This document shows positions 7,969-16,826 of a DNA stretch of 64,000 nt, piece by piece; position 1 is the stretch's first letter, and every line of letters begins with the position of its first letter. This stretch comes from Rhizobium mesosinicum (lineage in GTDB: Bacteria > Pseudomonadota > Alphaproteobacteria > Rhizobiales > Rhizobiaceae). The stretch covers positions 62,001 to 126,000 of the forward strand of contig NZ_JAEUAK010000003.1 in the NCBI RefSeq assembly GCF_019511345.1, written 5' to 3'. The position numbers were made by a program, and so were the translations under genes. The notes under the pieces are model-generated. The model was given only the letters and a program-made list of their open reading frames with translations, did no database searches and had not been told where the DNA came from.

Positions 7969-8400
7969 ATGACGCTTAACAATTGCGGCTTTGTCATCGG
8001 CCCTCTGCAGGAAGACCAGATTGACCGTACTTACGTCATAGCGCAGGCCGCAATGCCGGATCTGACACTTGATTCCTGGCGCCGTGTAAGCGGCGGCTCC
8101 GAGCGACACAATTTTATCGTCGCGACCGACACCAGAGGTTACTCTCGCGGCCTTTGCCATGTCCGCCTCGAAGAGCACCCTATCGCCGGACCGTTATTCG
8201 ACGTAGCGATCTTCATCGTCATAAGCCCGGTCCACGAAGATGAGATCGCAGCCGCCCTCTTTACGTCTATCGAAAGACAGGCGATCGATGCAAAGAGCAA
8301 GTATCTGCGATTTTGGACGCTTCAACCCGCGATTTGGCGCCTGCTTGACGACCAGAAATTCCGTCACCGATGGGACCATGGCGTCATTTATCAGCTTTGA
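7969..8400 (+). CDS. GNAT-like acetyltransferase-fold protein
   Basis: A 143-aa protein whose order of elements fits an N-acetyltransferase fold: an N-terminal strand-helix (FVIGPLQEDQIDRTYVIAQ), a central hairpin (FIVATDTRGYSRGLCHVRLE), then a strand (LFDVAIFIVISPV) followed by the helix ALFTSIERQAIDAKSKYLRF. The usual acetyl-CoA pyrophosphate loop Q/R-x-x-G-x-G/A is not clear, since HEDEIAAAL stands there, so catalysis is uncertain. GGAG lies 7 nt before the ATG. It sits just before fixK and may be served by the FixK box at 7606. Substrate unknown. Confidence 0.6.
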   Translation: MTLNNCGFVIGPLQEDQIDRTYVIAQAAMPDLTLDSWRRVSGGSERHNFIVATDTRGYSRGLCHVRLEEHPIAGPLFDVAIFIVISPVHEDEIAAALFTSIERQAIDAKSKYLRFWTLQPAIWRLLDDQKFRHRWDHGVIYQL

Positions 8401-8472
8401 TCTCCTTCGGCTGCCCTCATTGTCGGCTGCTAGGAAGCCAGTCGCGGTAATGTAGTCGTCGCATGACCATTT

Positions 8473-8488
8473 GTTACACGTTGTTACA
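8473..8488 (+). promoter_or_regulatory. K-box-like direct repeat upstream of fixK
   Basis: GTTACA (8473-8478) is repeated after four bases (CGTT) as GTTACA (8483-8488). From memory, this GTTACA-N4-GTTACA arrangement is the K-box reported upstream of fixK genes in Rhizobium etli and relatives, bound by the FixJ-unrelated response regulator FxkR. It ends 86 bp before the fixK ATG. No fxkR gene is seen in the window. Confidence 0.7.
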
Positions 8489-8574
8489 AATACGCACCGT
8501 CTTTTACACACGCGGCATCAGCACGTCACCTTGAGCCTTTCTACTGGCCTCATTCACGGCACGGAGGGACGAAC

Positions 8575-9327
8575 ATGCTGCAGAGCGCCAATCTTCATTA
8601 CGACAAGCAGATCAACGATGCGGTTCTTCTTGGCTCGGAGCCGAACTCCATTCAGGAGCTTTTTAGAAAACAACCTGTCGAACGTCTGGTCGCCGGCCAG
8701 TCCCTCTTTTTCGAAGGCGACGCTGCCAAGCACCTGTTCGAAGTCGTCGAAGGAACTCTCCGCATCTTCAAGATCATCTCGGATGGCCGCCGCGTCATCA
8801 CAGGATTTCTGCACGCCGGCGACATCGTCGGTGTCTCGCTGAAAGACCGCTATCTCTACAGTGCCGAAGCCATTACCAACACGAAAGTGCGACGTTTCTC
8901 ACGCAAGGCATTCGATAATGAAGTCGCCGGTTCGCCGCAGTTGCGGCCGGAGGTCTTCGCCCGCCTTTGCGACGAAATGGCCGCTGCCCAGGACCAGATG
9001 GTCCTGCTGTCCTGCAAGAGCGCCGAAGAGCGGATCTGCACTTTTCTTCTACGAGAGCTTCTCCGGGCGGCTTCGGACGGAGAGGTCGATTTCGTGATCG
9101 AACTGCCAATGACCCGGCTGGACATCGCCGACTATCTCGGCCTCACCATCGAGACGGTTTCCCGTTCGATCACGAAGCTGACGAGTAAGGGTGTGCTTGC
9201 GCCTGTAGGACGTCATTCACTTCGTGTCGTGAAGCGGTCTGCGCTTGTGCAACTGTCGGGAGGTGACGACGAGTTGGCGCGGGACGGGTGGAAGCTGGCT
9301 GGATGTGAAAGGCGGCCGCGCCACTGA
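8575..9327 (+). CDS. fixK: FixK-type CRP/FNR-family transcription activator
   Basis: A 250-aa regulator with an N-terminal cyclic-nucleotide-binding-like barrel (about 30-140: LVAGQSLFFEGD, LFEVVEGTLRIFKI, GFLHAGDIVG) and a C-terminal winged helix (about 165-235). The recognition helix IETVSRSI carries the E-x-x-S-R residues that read TTGA half-sites in FNR and FixK. The N-terminal cysteine cluster that binds the Fe-S centre of FNR/FnrN is absent, so it should not sense oxygen itself but act through its expression level, as FixK does. Cysteines in the dimer-helix region (RLCDEM, LLSCKS) could be redox-sensitive; that is speculative. GGAGG precedes the ATG. It is followed 33 bp later by the hybrid fixL and preceded by the K-box repeat. 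Confidence 0.9.
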   Translation: MLQSANLHYDKQINDAVLLGSEPNSIQELFRKQPVERLVAGQSLFFEGDAAKHLFEVVEGTLRIFKIISDGRRVITGFLHAGDIVGVSLKDRYLYSAEAITNTKVRRFSRKAFDNEVAGSPQLRPEVFARLCDEMAAAQDQMVLLSCKSAEERICTFLLRELLRAASDGEVDFVIELPMTRLDIADYLGLTIETVSRSITKLTSKGVLAPVGRHSLRVVKRSALVQLSGGDDELARDGWKLAGCERRPRH

Positions 9328-9360
9328 GAGCGTCTGCGATGAAGGGAGAATAGTGAGGAG

Positions 9361-11262
9361 ATGACGACTGAGACACAGCTCGACCAGATTGCTCTGATGT
9401 TCGACGCAGCGAACGTTATCATTCACGGTTTCGACGGGATAATCAACCGTTGGACCGGTGGCTGCGAGGCTCTCTATGGCTGGCCACGAAAGGAGGCTGT
9501 CGGAAAGGTCGTCCACGAACTTCTCGCCACGCAGTTTCCGGCACCCTTGGAAGAAATCCGCGAAACCGTTCGAAGGCAGGGGGCGTGGGAAGGGGAGGTG
9601 ATTCACCGAGACAGCAACGGGCAAACACTTTCCATTGCAACGCGCTGGTCCCTTTTCAATCCAACGCTCGGCAAAAGAGCGATGATTATCCAGACCAATA
9701 ACGATGTAACCGGCATGAAGAGAATGCAGGATGATCTGGCTGAGAGGGAAGCACATCTGCGTTCCATCCTGGCTACCATTCCCGAAGCGATGATTGTCCT
9801 TGACGATGCCGGCAGGATCTCCTCCTTCAGCGCTGCGGCAGAGCGGCTTTTCGGTTATTCCTCCGCGGAAGTCTGCGGGCGCAACGTCAAGATCCTGATG
9901 CCGCAGCCGGATCGCGACGCCCATGACGGCTACCTTTCCCGATACTTCACGACCGGCGAGCCCCGGATTATCGGCTATGGTAGACTGGTGACCGGGCAGC
10001 GTAAGGATGGTTCTGTATTTCCGATGGAGCTTTCCGTCGGCGAGGCGGTTACCAATGGCAAGCGCATCTTCACCGGCTTCATCCGCGACCTGACGAGTCG
10101 CCACAAGACCGAGGAGGAGTTGCGCCAATCGCAGAAGATGGAAGCGATCGGCCAACTGACTGGAGGGCTTGCGCATGACTTCAACAATCTGCTTACCGTC
10201 ATCAGTGGCAATCTTGAGATGATCGAGGGCAAACTGACCGACGAAAGGCTGCGGCCGCTGCTGCGCGAGGCGCAGGAGGCGGCGGAGGACGGAGCAAAAC
10301 TTACGGGCCAGCTGCTCGCCTTCGGCCGGCGCCAGCCGCTCAACCCGAAACTCGTCGACGTCGGGCAGCTTATTTCCAGTTTTTCCGACCTGCTGCGTCG
10401 TACGCTCGGCGAGGCGATCGAATTCCGCACCACCGTGATTGGCTCGTCCAATAGCGCGCTGGTTGATGGATCGCAGTTACAGAACGCTCTTTTGAATCTT
10501 GTACTCAACGCTCGATATGCCATGCCGCGCGGCGGCAAGCTCTCGATCGAGATCTCGCGCGTCAAGCTCGACGCCGATTATGCGCAGATGTATCCGCAGG
10601 TGCGCACTGGCGACTACGTGCTGATCTCGGTGACGGACACCGGCAGCGGCATGACGGCGGAGGTCAAGCAGCGGGCCTTCGAACCCTTCTTCACGACCAA
10701 GGGCCTTGGTTCCGGCACGGGGCTTGGCCTTTCCATGGTCTATGGATTCGCCAAGCAATCCGGCGGCCATGCCCAGCTTTATAGTGAGGTGGGCCAGGGA
10801 ACGACTGTGCGCGTCTTTGTTCCGGCAGTTTCCAGGGTGGCAGGAGATGGCGTGGATGAGAAGTCGCGGCCTGAACGGTCCGAGCCCAACATTCCACGCG
10901 GTGTTGAGAGGATCCTTGTCGTCGAGGACGACGCGCGCGTGCGCCGCGTTGCCGTTTCACGCCTCATCAGTGCCGGTTACCAAGTCATCGAAGCGGCAAA
11001 CGGTCACCAGGCACTGGACCGGCTAGAGGAATATCCCGATGTCGCGCTGCTGTTCACCGATATCATCATGCCCGGCGGCATGACCGGCGACGAATTGGCA
11101 GATACCGTGCGGACGCTGAAGCCGGGCATCAAGATCCTTTTCACATCTGGTTATGCCGAGCCGACGATCGCTGGCCGTGAGCTTTCCCTCTCCACAAGCT
11201 TGCTGAAAAAGCCCTACACGGCCCGCGAACTCGCGATCCGTCTGCGCGAGCTGCTTGATTGA
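9361..11262 (+). CDS. fixL: FixL-type hybrid oxygen-sensor histidine kinase
   Basis: A 633-aa soluble hybrid kinase: PAS1 (about 10-115), haem PAS2 (about 130-250), HisKA with GLAHDFNN (H272 predicted phospho-acceptor), HATPase (N, G1 DTGSGM, G2 GTGLGLS; to about 490), and a receiver (about 520-633) with D567 in FTDIIMP. PAS2 matches FixL closely (SILATIPEAMIVLD, FSAAAERLFGY). It keeps the proximal haem histidine (H188 in AHDGY) and arginines at +6 (R194) and +20 (R208), equivalent to Bradyrhizobium FixL H200, R206 and R220. Membrane segments are lacking. A receiver-bearing FixL without an adjacent fixJ is the Rhizobium etli/leguminosarum arrangement, in which FxkR relays to fixK. The likely role is to sense loss of O2 and raise fixK expression. 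Confidence 0.92.
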   Translation: MTTETQLDQIALMFDAANVIIHGFDGIINRWTGGCEALYGWPRKEAVGKVVHELLATQFPAPLEEIRETVRRQGAWEGEVIHRDSNGQTLSIATRWSLFNPTLGKRAMIIQTNNDVTGMKRMQDDLAEREAHLRSILATIPEAMIVLDDAGRISSFSAAAERLFGYSSAEVCGRNVKILMPQPDRDAHDGYLSRYFTTGEPRIIGYGRLVTGQRKDGSVFPMELSVGEAVTNGKRIFTGFIRDLTSRHKTEEELRQSQKMEAIGQLTGGLAHDFNNLLTVISGNLEMIEGKLTDERLRPLLREAQEAAEDGAKLTGQLLAFGRRQPLNPKLVDVGQLISSFSDLLRRTLGEAIEFRTTVIGSSNSALVDGSQLQNALLNLVLNARYAMPRGGKLSIEISRVKLDADYAQMYPQVRTGDYVLISVTDTGSGMTAEVKQRAFEPFFTTKGLGSGTGLGLSMVYGFAKQSGGHAQLYSEVGQGTTVRVFVPAVSRVAGDGVDEKSRPERSEPNIPRGVERILVVEDDARVRRVAVSRLISAGYQVIEAANGHQALDRLEEYPDVALLFTDIIMPGGMTGDELADTVRTLKPGIKILFTSGYAEPTIAGRELSLSTSLLKKPYTARELAIRLRELLD

Positions 11263-11643
11263 TCTCATAGGGGAGCGCGGCAGCGGGACCGAACGCCAAT
11301 TCGCCGAGGTCAAGCGCGCTAAGGCTTCTCGTCATCAGCTTTCCGTTTTGATGGAGGCTGTCGCCGGTGCACAAACAACCTTGCCGTCAAGCCCCCTGCA
11401 GCTGCCGCAGTGGATAGACTGTCAGGCAGGTGAGGAAGCCTGTGACCGCTGCCACTGCGGTATCCTTGCATCGCCGCGCGCCGAAAAGACGTGGGGTGAC
11501 GTTCCGCGACATGGGGCGCCTTTTGCGTTGCGCTTCTCGGAATCTAATCCTGGTCGGCTGCCCGGTTCGATTTCTTGCGACTGCCCCTGGTGATCCGGGC
11601 GCCGATCGCGCTGACTGGATAGAGAGACCTATCCTCCCGTTCC
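11263..11643. other. 381-bp intergenic stretch with no supportable gene
   Basis: It lies between the convergent fixL and tandem-Usp genes. A near-miss FixK palindrome (TTGATTGATCTCAT) overlaps the fixL stop codon and faces no gene. I see no coding frame with a start and plausible composition, and no clear terminator hairpin. Confidence 0.4.
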
Positions 11644-12477
11644 TCAATGGGACATGAGGACTGGCAAGGCCGGTTCGTCCAACACCCCACTGGTTGCTCC
11701 GCCCAAGACAAAGTCTCGCAATCGAGAATGCCCGAATGCTCCCATGACCAAAAAATCGCCGCCCAGTTCCAGCGCAGCCTTCTGGATGCTCTGGCCGATG
11801 GATGACCCGCTACCTTGGACGACCGTTGCCTTGGCATTGACGCCGCTCGACCTCAGGATTTCAGCAAGGTGCGTTCCGCTGTCGGCTGTCAGAGATTTTT
11901 CGCCAGCGACTGACAGCACCGATACGGTTCGGGCAATCCGGATGAGCTGGTTCGCATCGCTGACGGCGCGAGCGGCTGCGCGGCTCCCGTCCCATGCAAT
12001 CACCAGATGATCGATCTTGCCGGCGACAGTCCTATTGGGAAAAATGACGGCCGGTCGGCCTGAGCCGAATATGACGGCTTCAGCGACGATGCGGGTGTCC
12101 GGAATAGCGGCGATACATTCGAGGGCAGCGAGATCGAAGAACCGTGCTTGCGTGGCCGCTGTTTCGTGCAGCGAAGGCAAAGCAGTCTTCAACGTTTGAG
12201 TAAACACCTTAATTTCCGTGCCTGCGCTCAGATTTTCCGCCGCGGCGATCAGCGTTGCAGCACGGTCACGGCTCAAGCTTTCGGCTTGCTCGATCATCTT
12301 TGGCGTATCGAGAAGCAGCGCCGACCAGGCGTCGGGGATATCAGGAATCTCAATTCTTTGCGCACAGACGTGAAGATTTGCGCCGCAGAATTCGGCGAAC
12401 GCGATGGCATTCGAAATGATCAATCCCGAACTCGGATCGGGATACGTCGCCAGTGGAAGAAAATACTGTGGCGTCAT
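11644..12477 (-). CDS. universal stress protein, tandem UspA domains
   Basis: A 277-aa protein of the two-domain Usp type. The N-terminal half (1-140) is degenerate, opening MTPQYFLPLATYPD. The C-terminal half (about 150-277) begins HLVIAWDGSRAAARAV and ends with the nucleotide loop GAFGHSRLRDFVLGGATSG, which fits G-2x-G-9x-G-[ST]. The second domain should therefore bind ATP. No partner gene is coupled to it. Upstream, at the distance seen for the other island genes, is a half-conserved FixK box (12539-12552). It is probably part of the low-oxygen stress response, like its two single-domain neighbours. Confidence 0.9.
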   Translation of the reverse strand: MTPQYFLPLATYPDPSSGLIISNAIAFAEFCGANLHVCAQRIEIPDIPDAWSALLLDTPKMIEQAESLSRDRAATLIAAAENLSAGTEIKVFTQTLKTALPSLHETAATQARFFDLAALECIAAIPDTRIVAEAVIFGSGRPAVIFPNRTVAGKIDHLVIAWDGSRAAARAVSDANQLIRIARTVSVLSVAGEKSLTADSGTHLAEILRSSGVNAKATVVQGSGSSIGQSIQKAALELGGDFLVMGAFGHSRLRDFVLGGATSGVLDEPALPVLMSH

Positions 12478-12538
12478 GTCTTCTGCACCTCTCCATCTTT
12501 CGCGGCATAATATTTATCTGTCTTCGTTGCAGATCGCA

Positions 12539-12552
12539 TTGATCTAGCGCAT
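12539..12552. promoter_or_regulatory. degenerate FixK/FNR box upstream of the tandem Usp gene
   Basis: TTGATCTAGCGCAT keeps a full TTGAT half-site, but the other half is GCAT instead of TCAA. Its centre lies 68 bp from the ATG at 12477, matching the 60-70 bp seen for the perfect boxes in the island. That positional match is the only reason to list it. Confidence 0.35.
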
Positions 12553-12680
12553 GCGCGAATGCCGGTTAGGTGTGACCATGGGAGCTATACGGAGCGCTGG
12601 ACATGCGCAGTTGCCCATCAACAGCGCCAAGCTCACAATGCCATTCAGCATGAGCTCGACCTGGAAATACGGCCGCCAGC

Positions 12681-15365
12681 TCAGAATCGATTGGGTCTCG
12701 TTCCCGATAATGTGAGCATTACGATCTGTGTCACGATCAGCGGCGCGGTGCTTGAGAACAGGACGACAAGCCACATCTGAAGAGTTGGCGGGACGAGTTG
12801 CAGAAGGTGAGCTGCCGGACCCACATAAGGGGGGAGAGCCAACAACAGGGCGCAAAGACCAATGGCGGACCAGAGCCATCGGTTCCCGGTCACCTCATTG
12901 ACAAAAATGCTCGTTCCGTGACTGCGCAAGTTGAAGACATGCCATAGTTGAGCAAAGGCAAGGGTTAGGAATGTCACGGTCACGCTTGCGCGTTGATCGA
13001 GGCCCAGCCACCTTCCCATACCGAGAGCTGCAAAGGTGGCGGCGCTCATCGCCATCGCGTGGAGGATGACTGCGAGCCATTGGGCGCGGCCAAGAATAGC
13101 CTCCTTCGGATCGCGGGGCGGTCTGTTGAGCACTCGGTGCTCTCCTTCGCCCATCGCGAGCGCGAAGGCCGGAAACACGTCGGTTACGAGGTTCAGATAG
13201 AGAATCTGCAGCGGCAGCAAAGGCAGTGGCAGAGATCCGGCAACCGCCAGACCGATCACCATCAGTTCACTGAGATTGCACGATAGTAGATAGCCGACAA
13301 GCCGGCGGATATTGGCAAAGATAATGCGGCCTTCGCGGATTGCCTTGACGATAGTCGAAAATTTGTCGTCAAGGAGGATCATTGCAGCCGCTTCGCGGGC
13401 GACGTCGGTGCCGCGCAGTCCCATCGAAACGCCGATATCCGCCTGCCGCAAGGCTGGAGCGTCATTGACACCGTCCCCCGTCATCGCCACGATATCGCCG
13501 GCATTTTGATAGGCTCGCACGAGAGTGAGCTTTTCAGAGGGATCGACCCGAGCAAAGATGCCGACATCGCGTAGAGCAGGCGCACCTGTCTTTAGCATCT
13601 CGTAGAGCTCTCGCCCCTCAACCACATTGCCTTCGGATGTGTCGAGGCCCACGGCGCGACCGATGCTTCTGGCCGTTTCAACATGATCGCCGGTCACCAT
13701 CACCACCCGTATTCCTGCATTCTGGCAGTCTCGGATCGCTTCCGGTACGTCTGCACGAGCAGGATCCTGAAGGCCGATTAGGCCGACCAGGAACAGTTGA
13801 TGAAACGGATCGTCGGGCTCTTGAGGCTGGTGTCCGACAGCACAGGCGAGCACGCGCAGGCCGTGGTCGGCGAGACGTCCGACGTTATTGTTCCATTTCG
13901 AGCGCGTTTCGTCGTCAAACCGGATTTCGCTTCCTTCGTGTAACAACCCGGCTGCAGAATTGATAATCGACTCCGGCGCTCCTTTGACTGCGATGAGAAT
14001 GCCATCTCGACTGGAATGGATCGTTCCCATCATCTTCGTAGAGGGATTGAAGGCGTGTTTGCGCAGAAGCGGGTATTTCAACAGGAGGTCGGACCGGCTC
14101 ATATTCGCCGTCAGGCCGGCGCGCAAAAGTGCGATTTCCATTGGATCGCCTGTACCCTCGGCGGCGGCATTCTCAAGATCTGCGTCATTGCACAGCACAG
14201 CCACCGTCAACAACAATGAGAGTTCCTGATCGGCGCCGGCCCGCGAAAGAAGTGTGTTGTCCGGCGGATTCGCGTTGACCACGACGTCTCCAGAAGAGGT
14301 CAAAAGCTGCTGGACGGTCATGCGGTTTTCCGTCAGTGTTCCGGTCTTGTCCGTCAGGATGACGGTCGTGGCGCCGAGCGTCTCCACAGCCGAAAGGCGC
14401 TCGATTAGAGCGTTCTGCTCGGCCATACGCCACATTCCTCTCGCCAGAGCGAGCGTTGCGACAATCGGAAGTCCTTCTGGAATAGCGGCGACCGCAAGAG
14501 CGATTGCGGCCTCGATGACCAGGAGTTCATCCTGGCCAGAGATGAGGCCAAGAGCTGCGATTACGGAGGCGACAATCAGCGTGGCTGCGACAAGCTGTGT
14601 CGAAAGACGAGATAGCTTTCGCTCCATTGGTGAGTTGCCGGCGTCAACCTCTATGATCAGCCGCGATACCTTGCCGAGTTCGGTGGCGAGCCCCGTCGCT
14701 GTCACGACGCCTCGGCCGCTTCCTCGCGTGACAGTTGTTCCCTTGAACAGCATCGACCGGCGCTCCGAAAGGCGCGCGCCTTGCGAGACGGACTGGACAT
14801 CCTTTTCCACAGGCACGGATTCGCCTGTCAAGGTCGACTCATTCACAGCCAGCCTGGAAGCTTCAATCAGCCGGAGGTCAGCGCAGACCGCTTCGCCCGC
14901 TTCGATGACCACGACATCACCTGGGACCAGATTCTCCGCCGGCACACGGATGACAACTCGGTTACGAAGTACGCGGGCGGTATGGGCTCCCAGCGCACGC
15001 AACGCCTCGATTGAACGTACGGCTTTGAGCTCGGTATAAAACCCGATGACAGCATTGACGGCAAGGACGGCAGCGATGGCGGCGCCTTCTTCCAGCTTGT
15101 TGAAATAAAAAGCTAATCCGGCTGCGCCGGTCAGCAGATAAACCACAGGAGTCATGAACTGGTGCAAAAGGAGTGCGAACCACGTTGCGGCGGGTCGCGC
15201 TTCAATGGCATTCGAACCAACGGCCCTAAGTCTTTTCTCAGCGTCTTCACGAGACAGTCCCACCTCTTCCGACACGCCAAGCATGGCGGTCAGCGCCTCT
15301 GGCGGCAATGCATGAGGGGTTTCGGGCAACCTTAGTGGTCCATTGACGAAATGAACGTTCACCAT
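12681..15365 (-). CDS. P-type cation-transporting ATPase (P2 type)
   Basis: An 894-aa ion pump with an N-terminal cation-ATPase domain, about ten membrane helices, an actuator loop with TLTGESVP, and the phosphorylation motif DKTGTLT (D339). The hinge motif MTGDGVNDAPALRQADIG is also present. TM4 reads AAIPEGLPIV, the PEGLP of P2 (Ca2+- or Na+-type) ATPases, so Ca2+, Na+ or a related cation is likelier than a heavy metal. The ATG at 15365 has AGGAGG 5-6 nt upstream; a longer start at 15383 would include that site. A 139-bp gap separates it from the upstream Usp gene on the same strand, so the box at 16108 may serve both. Similar ATPases are known in rhizobial FixK regions; the transported ion is not shown. 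Confidence 0.92.
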   Translation of the reverse strand: MVNVHFVNGPLRLPETPHALPPEALTAMLGVSEEVGLSREDAEKRLRAVGSNAIEARPAATWFALLLHQFMTPVVYLLTGAAGLAFYFNKLEEGAAIAAVLAVNAVIGFYTELKAVRSIEALRALGAHTARVLRNRVVIRVPAENLVPGDVVVIEAGEAVCADLRLIEASRLAVNESTLTGESVPVEKDVQSVSQGARLSERRSMLFKGTTVTRGSGRGVVTATGLATELGKVSRLIIEVDAGNSPMERKLSRLSTQLVAATLIVASVIAALGLISGQDELLVIEAAIALAVAAIPEGLPIVATLALARGMWRMAEQNALIERLSAVETLGATTVILTDKTGTLTENRMTVQQLLTSSGDVVVNANPPDNTLLSRAGADQELSLLLTVAVLCNDADLENAAAEGTGDPMEIALLRAGLTANMSRSDLLLKYPLLRKHAFNPSTKMMGTIHSSRDGILIAVKGAPESIINSAAGLLHEGSEIRFDDETRSKWNNNVGRLADHGLRVLACAVGHQPQEPDDPFHQLFLVGLIGLQDPARADVPEAIRDCQNAGIRVVMVTGDHVETARSIGRAVGLDTSEGNVVEGRELYEMLKTGAPALRDVGIFARVDPSEKLTLVRAYQNAGDIVAMTGDGVNDAPALRQADIGVSMGLRGTDVAREAAAMILLDDKFSTIVKAIREGRIIFANIRRLVGYLLSCNLSELMVIGLAVAGSLPLPLLPLQILYLNLVTDVFPAFALAMGEGEHRVLNRPPRDPKEAILGRAQWLAVILHAMAMSAATFAALGMGRWLGLDQRASVTVTFLTLAFAQLWHVFNLRSHGTSIFVNEVTGNRWLWSAIGLCALLLALPPYVGPAAHLLQLVPPTLQMWLVVLFSSTAPLIVTQIVMLTLSGTRPNRF

Positions 15366-15504
15366 GGGGGCCTCCTGATGCACCCGACGCTATCGCGGCA
15401 TCGAGATGCCCCGGATTGAAATCGAATGTTGGACTTTTCTTTCGATCGACCTCGATCCGTTGCAAATTGTGTGGAGACGGCTTCGTAAGTGGCCGTGATC
15501 GCCA

Positions 15505-16029
15505 TCAGCGAACCGTGACGCAGGTCACAGGGCAAAGCTGCGCGATCTTGTTGGATACGCTTCCGAGGAGCAGCGCCGAGAACTTGGAAAGGCCGCGAGC
15601 GCCACAGATGACGACGTCTGGCTGCACGTCGGTGATCGAGTTGAGAATTTGCTCGGCAGGGTTTCCTTCCAACAGTAGCGTTGAAACCTGATCAACGCCT
15701 TCCGCTTTGACGGTCTTAATTGCCTGCTCGATGATTTGGTCGCCCAAGATGCGAAAAATTCGGTAGGAGGTCGCCCGATGAAGAGAAATATCAAAACGCG
15801 GCGCTGCCAGCCTCGTGCTCATGATGTCATCGGCCGAGCCCAAAGCTGGTTCTGCTCCCGGAAACTCGGCGTCGATCATCCGCTGCACATCAGTATCGAC
15901 CTCTCCGACGAGGAGAACATGCACAAGAACGACCTGACCGCCGCTTCCCGCCGCAAGAGACGCCCCTAACTCAACGGCTTTTTTCGAATGTTCAGAGCCG
16001 TCAGTCGCTATGAGAATGTTCTTGAACAT
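15505..16029 (-). CDS. universal stress protein (single UspA domain)
   Basis: A 174-aa UspA protein beginning MFKNILIATDGSEHSKKAVE and ending with the nucleotide loop GARGLSKFSALLLGSVSNKI, which keeps the G-2x-G-9x-G-S pattern. ATP binding is therefore expected. The central part (about 45-95) is longer than in minimal UspA and contains the acidic VDTDVQRMIDAEFPG. It is followed on the same strand by the P-type ATPase gene, so the pair may be an operon. A perfect FixK box lies 79 bp upstream. Confidence 0.9.
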   Translation of the reverse strand: MFKNILIATDGSEHSKKAVELGASLAAGSGGQVVLVHVLLVGEVDTDVQRMIDAEFPGAEPALGSADDIMSTRLAAPRFDISLHRATSYRIFRILGDQIIEQAIKTVKAEGVDQVSTLLLEGNPAEQILNSITDVQPDVVICGARGLSKFSALLLGSVSNKIAQLCPVTCVTVR

Positions 16030-16107
16030 GTCAGGTCTCCCTCAACGCCACTGCGATCGATTGCGACAGTCCCTGCGAGCATCTTCCATCTTTTGGAGCG
16101 GTAGTCT

Positions 16108-16121
16108 TTGAGCTTCATCAA
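16108..16121. promoter_or_regulatory. FixK/FNR box upstream of usp and the P-type ATPase gene
   Basis: TTGAGCTTCATCAA is a perfect TTGA-N6-TCAA site. Its centre is 85 bp before the Usp ATG at 16029, with a predicted start near 16073. Confidence 0.75.
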
Positions 16122-16207
16122 AGCAGCGTCCTGCGAGCGCCGTTTATGACGAGCTTCAAAAGCTACGTCGCGGTCCGTTGTTTCGCGCTGGCATCATTCT
16201 GATCCTT

Positions 16208-16510
16208 TCATACCTCCTGATCGGCGTTTGCATCACGGATCATCGCGTATTTGACCTGAGTAACCGTGAGGTCCCGGTACCGGTCGATCACCCCCCAGGG
16301 TCGGTTATCTTTGGTAAGCCTGACACGGACGCAACGATCGTGCCGATTTCGGTCGTTCCGGTGACGACGTAGTGGCCACCGAGCGCGAAAATGCCAGCAT
16401 AACCCAGCTGCGTCATCAGGTTTAAAAGGAAATTCATCGAAAACTTGAATTTGTAGATCGTCATGTTGGTGACGAAAAGCGATTGCACGCGATCGGCCTG
16501 GACATCACTC
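16208..16510 (-). pseudogene. fragment of an ABC exporter membrane domain, frameshifted
   Basis: Read on the minus strand, this gives MNFLLNLMTQLGYAGIFALG, then YVVTGTTEIGTIVASVSGL and KITDP. That matches the last helices of an ABC-exporter transmembrane domain. At about 16296 the frame shifts by one base and the match continues as RYRDLTVTQVKYAMIRDA until a TGA at 16208-16210. No ATPase domain or start is present, so this is a relic. It lies back-to-back with another gene relic, marking a spot of past rearrangement. Confidence 0.65.
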
Positions 16511-16534
16511 GGATCGCGGCCAGCAACATACTCG

Positions 16535-16817
16535 ATCATCCCCTCGCTGACATGGTGCGGATGGGAGGCACGGGCGTCTGCGGAGGCATCCGCACGAGCG
16601 ACCTGCCGGCAAGGACTGACACCCTGATATGAGGAGAGCGAGCCGTGGTTTCGGTTGCCAATCTGACGAGGAAGGACGCTGAGGAGTTTTTCTCCGTCGC
16701 CTATCAGGCAACTGGCCTGGACCTAGACGAAAAACCTATCCACTTGCCAAAGCCAATGCGGCACTCGACGATCCGCGTGACGGTCGTCTGAGCGGCGCGG
16801 CTGTCCTGAAGCCTTGA
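16535..16817 (+). pseudogene. C-terminal relic of a zinc-type alcohol dehydrogenase
   Basis: The plus strand reads GGTGVCGGIRTSDLP, hits an in-frame TGA where a tryptophan is usual, resumes as GERAVVSVANLTRKDAEEFF, then shifts frame to YPLAKANAALDD and ends SGAAVLKP with a TGA at 16815-16817. This is the order of the last 90 or so residues of a medium-chain zinc alcohol dehydrogenase. A stop, a frameshift and the missing N-terminal two thirds make it a clear pseudogene. Confidence 0.7.
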
Positions 16818-16826
16818 GTGGCGTCG

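Noticed and set aside
9217..10176. A 319-codon open frame antisense to fixL
   Set aside because: It mirrors the PAS-coding region; no ribosome site or family match, and the sense protein is well supported.
11251..11268. TTGATTGATCTCAT near the fixL stop as a FixK box
   Set aside because: One half-site is broken, it overlaps a stop codon, and no gene starts downstream on either strand at a suitable distance.
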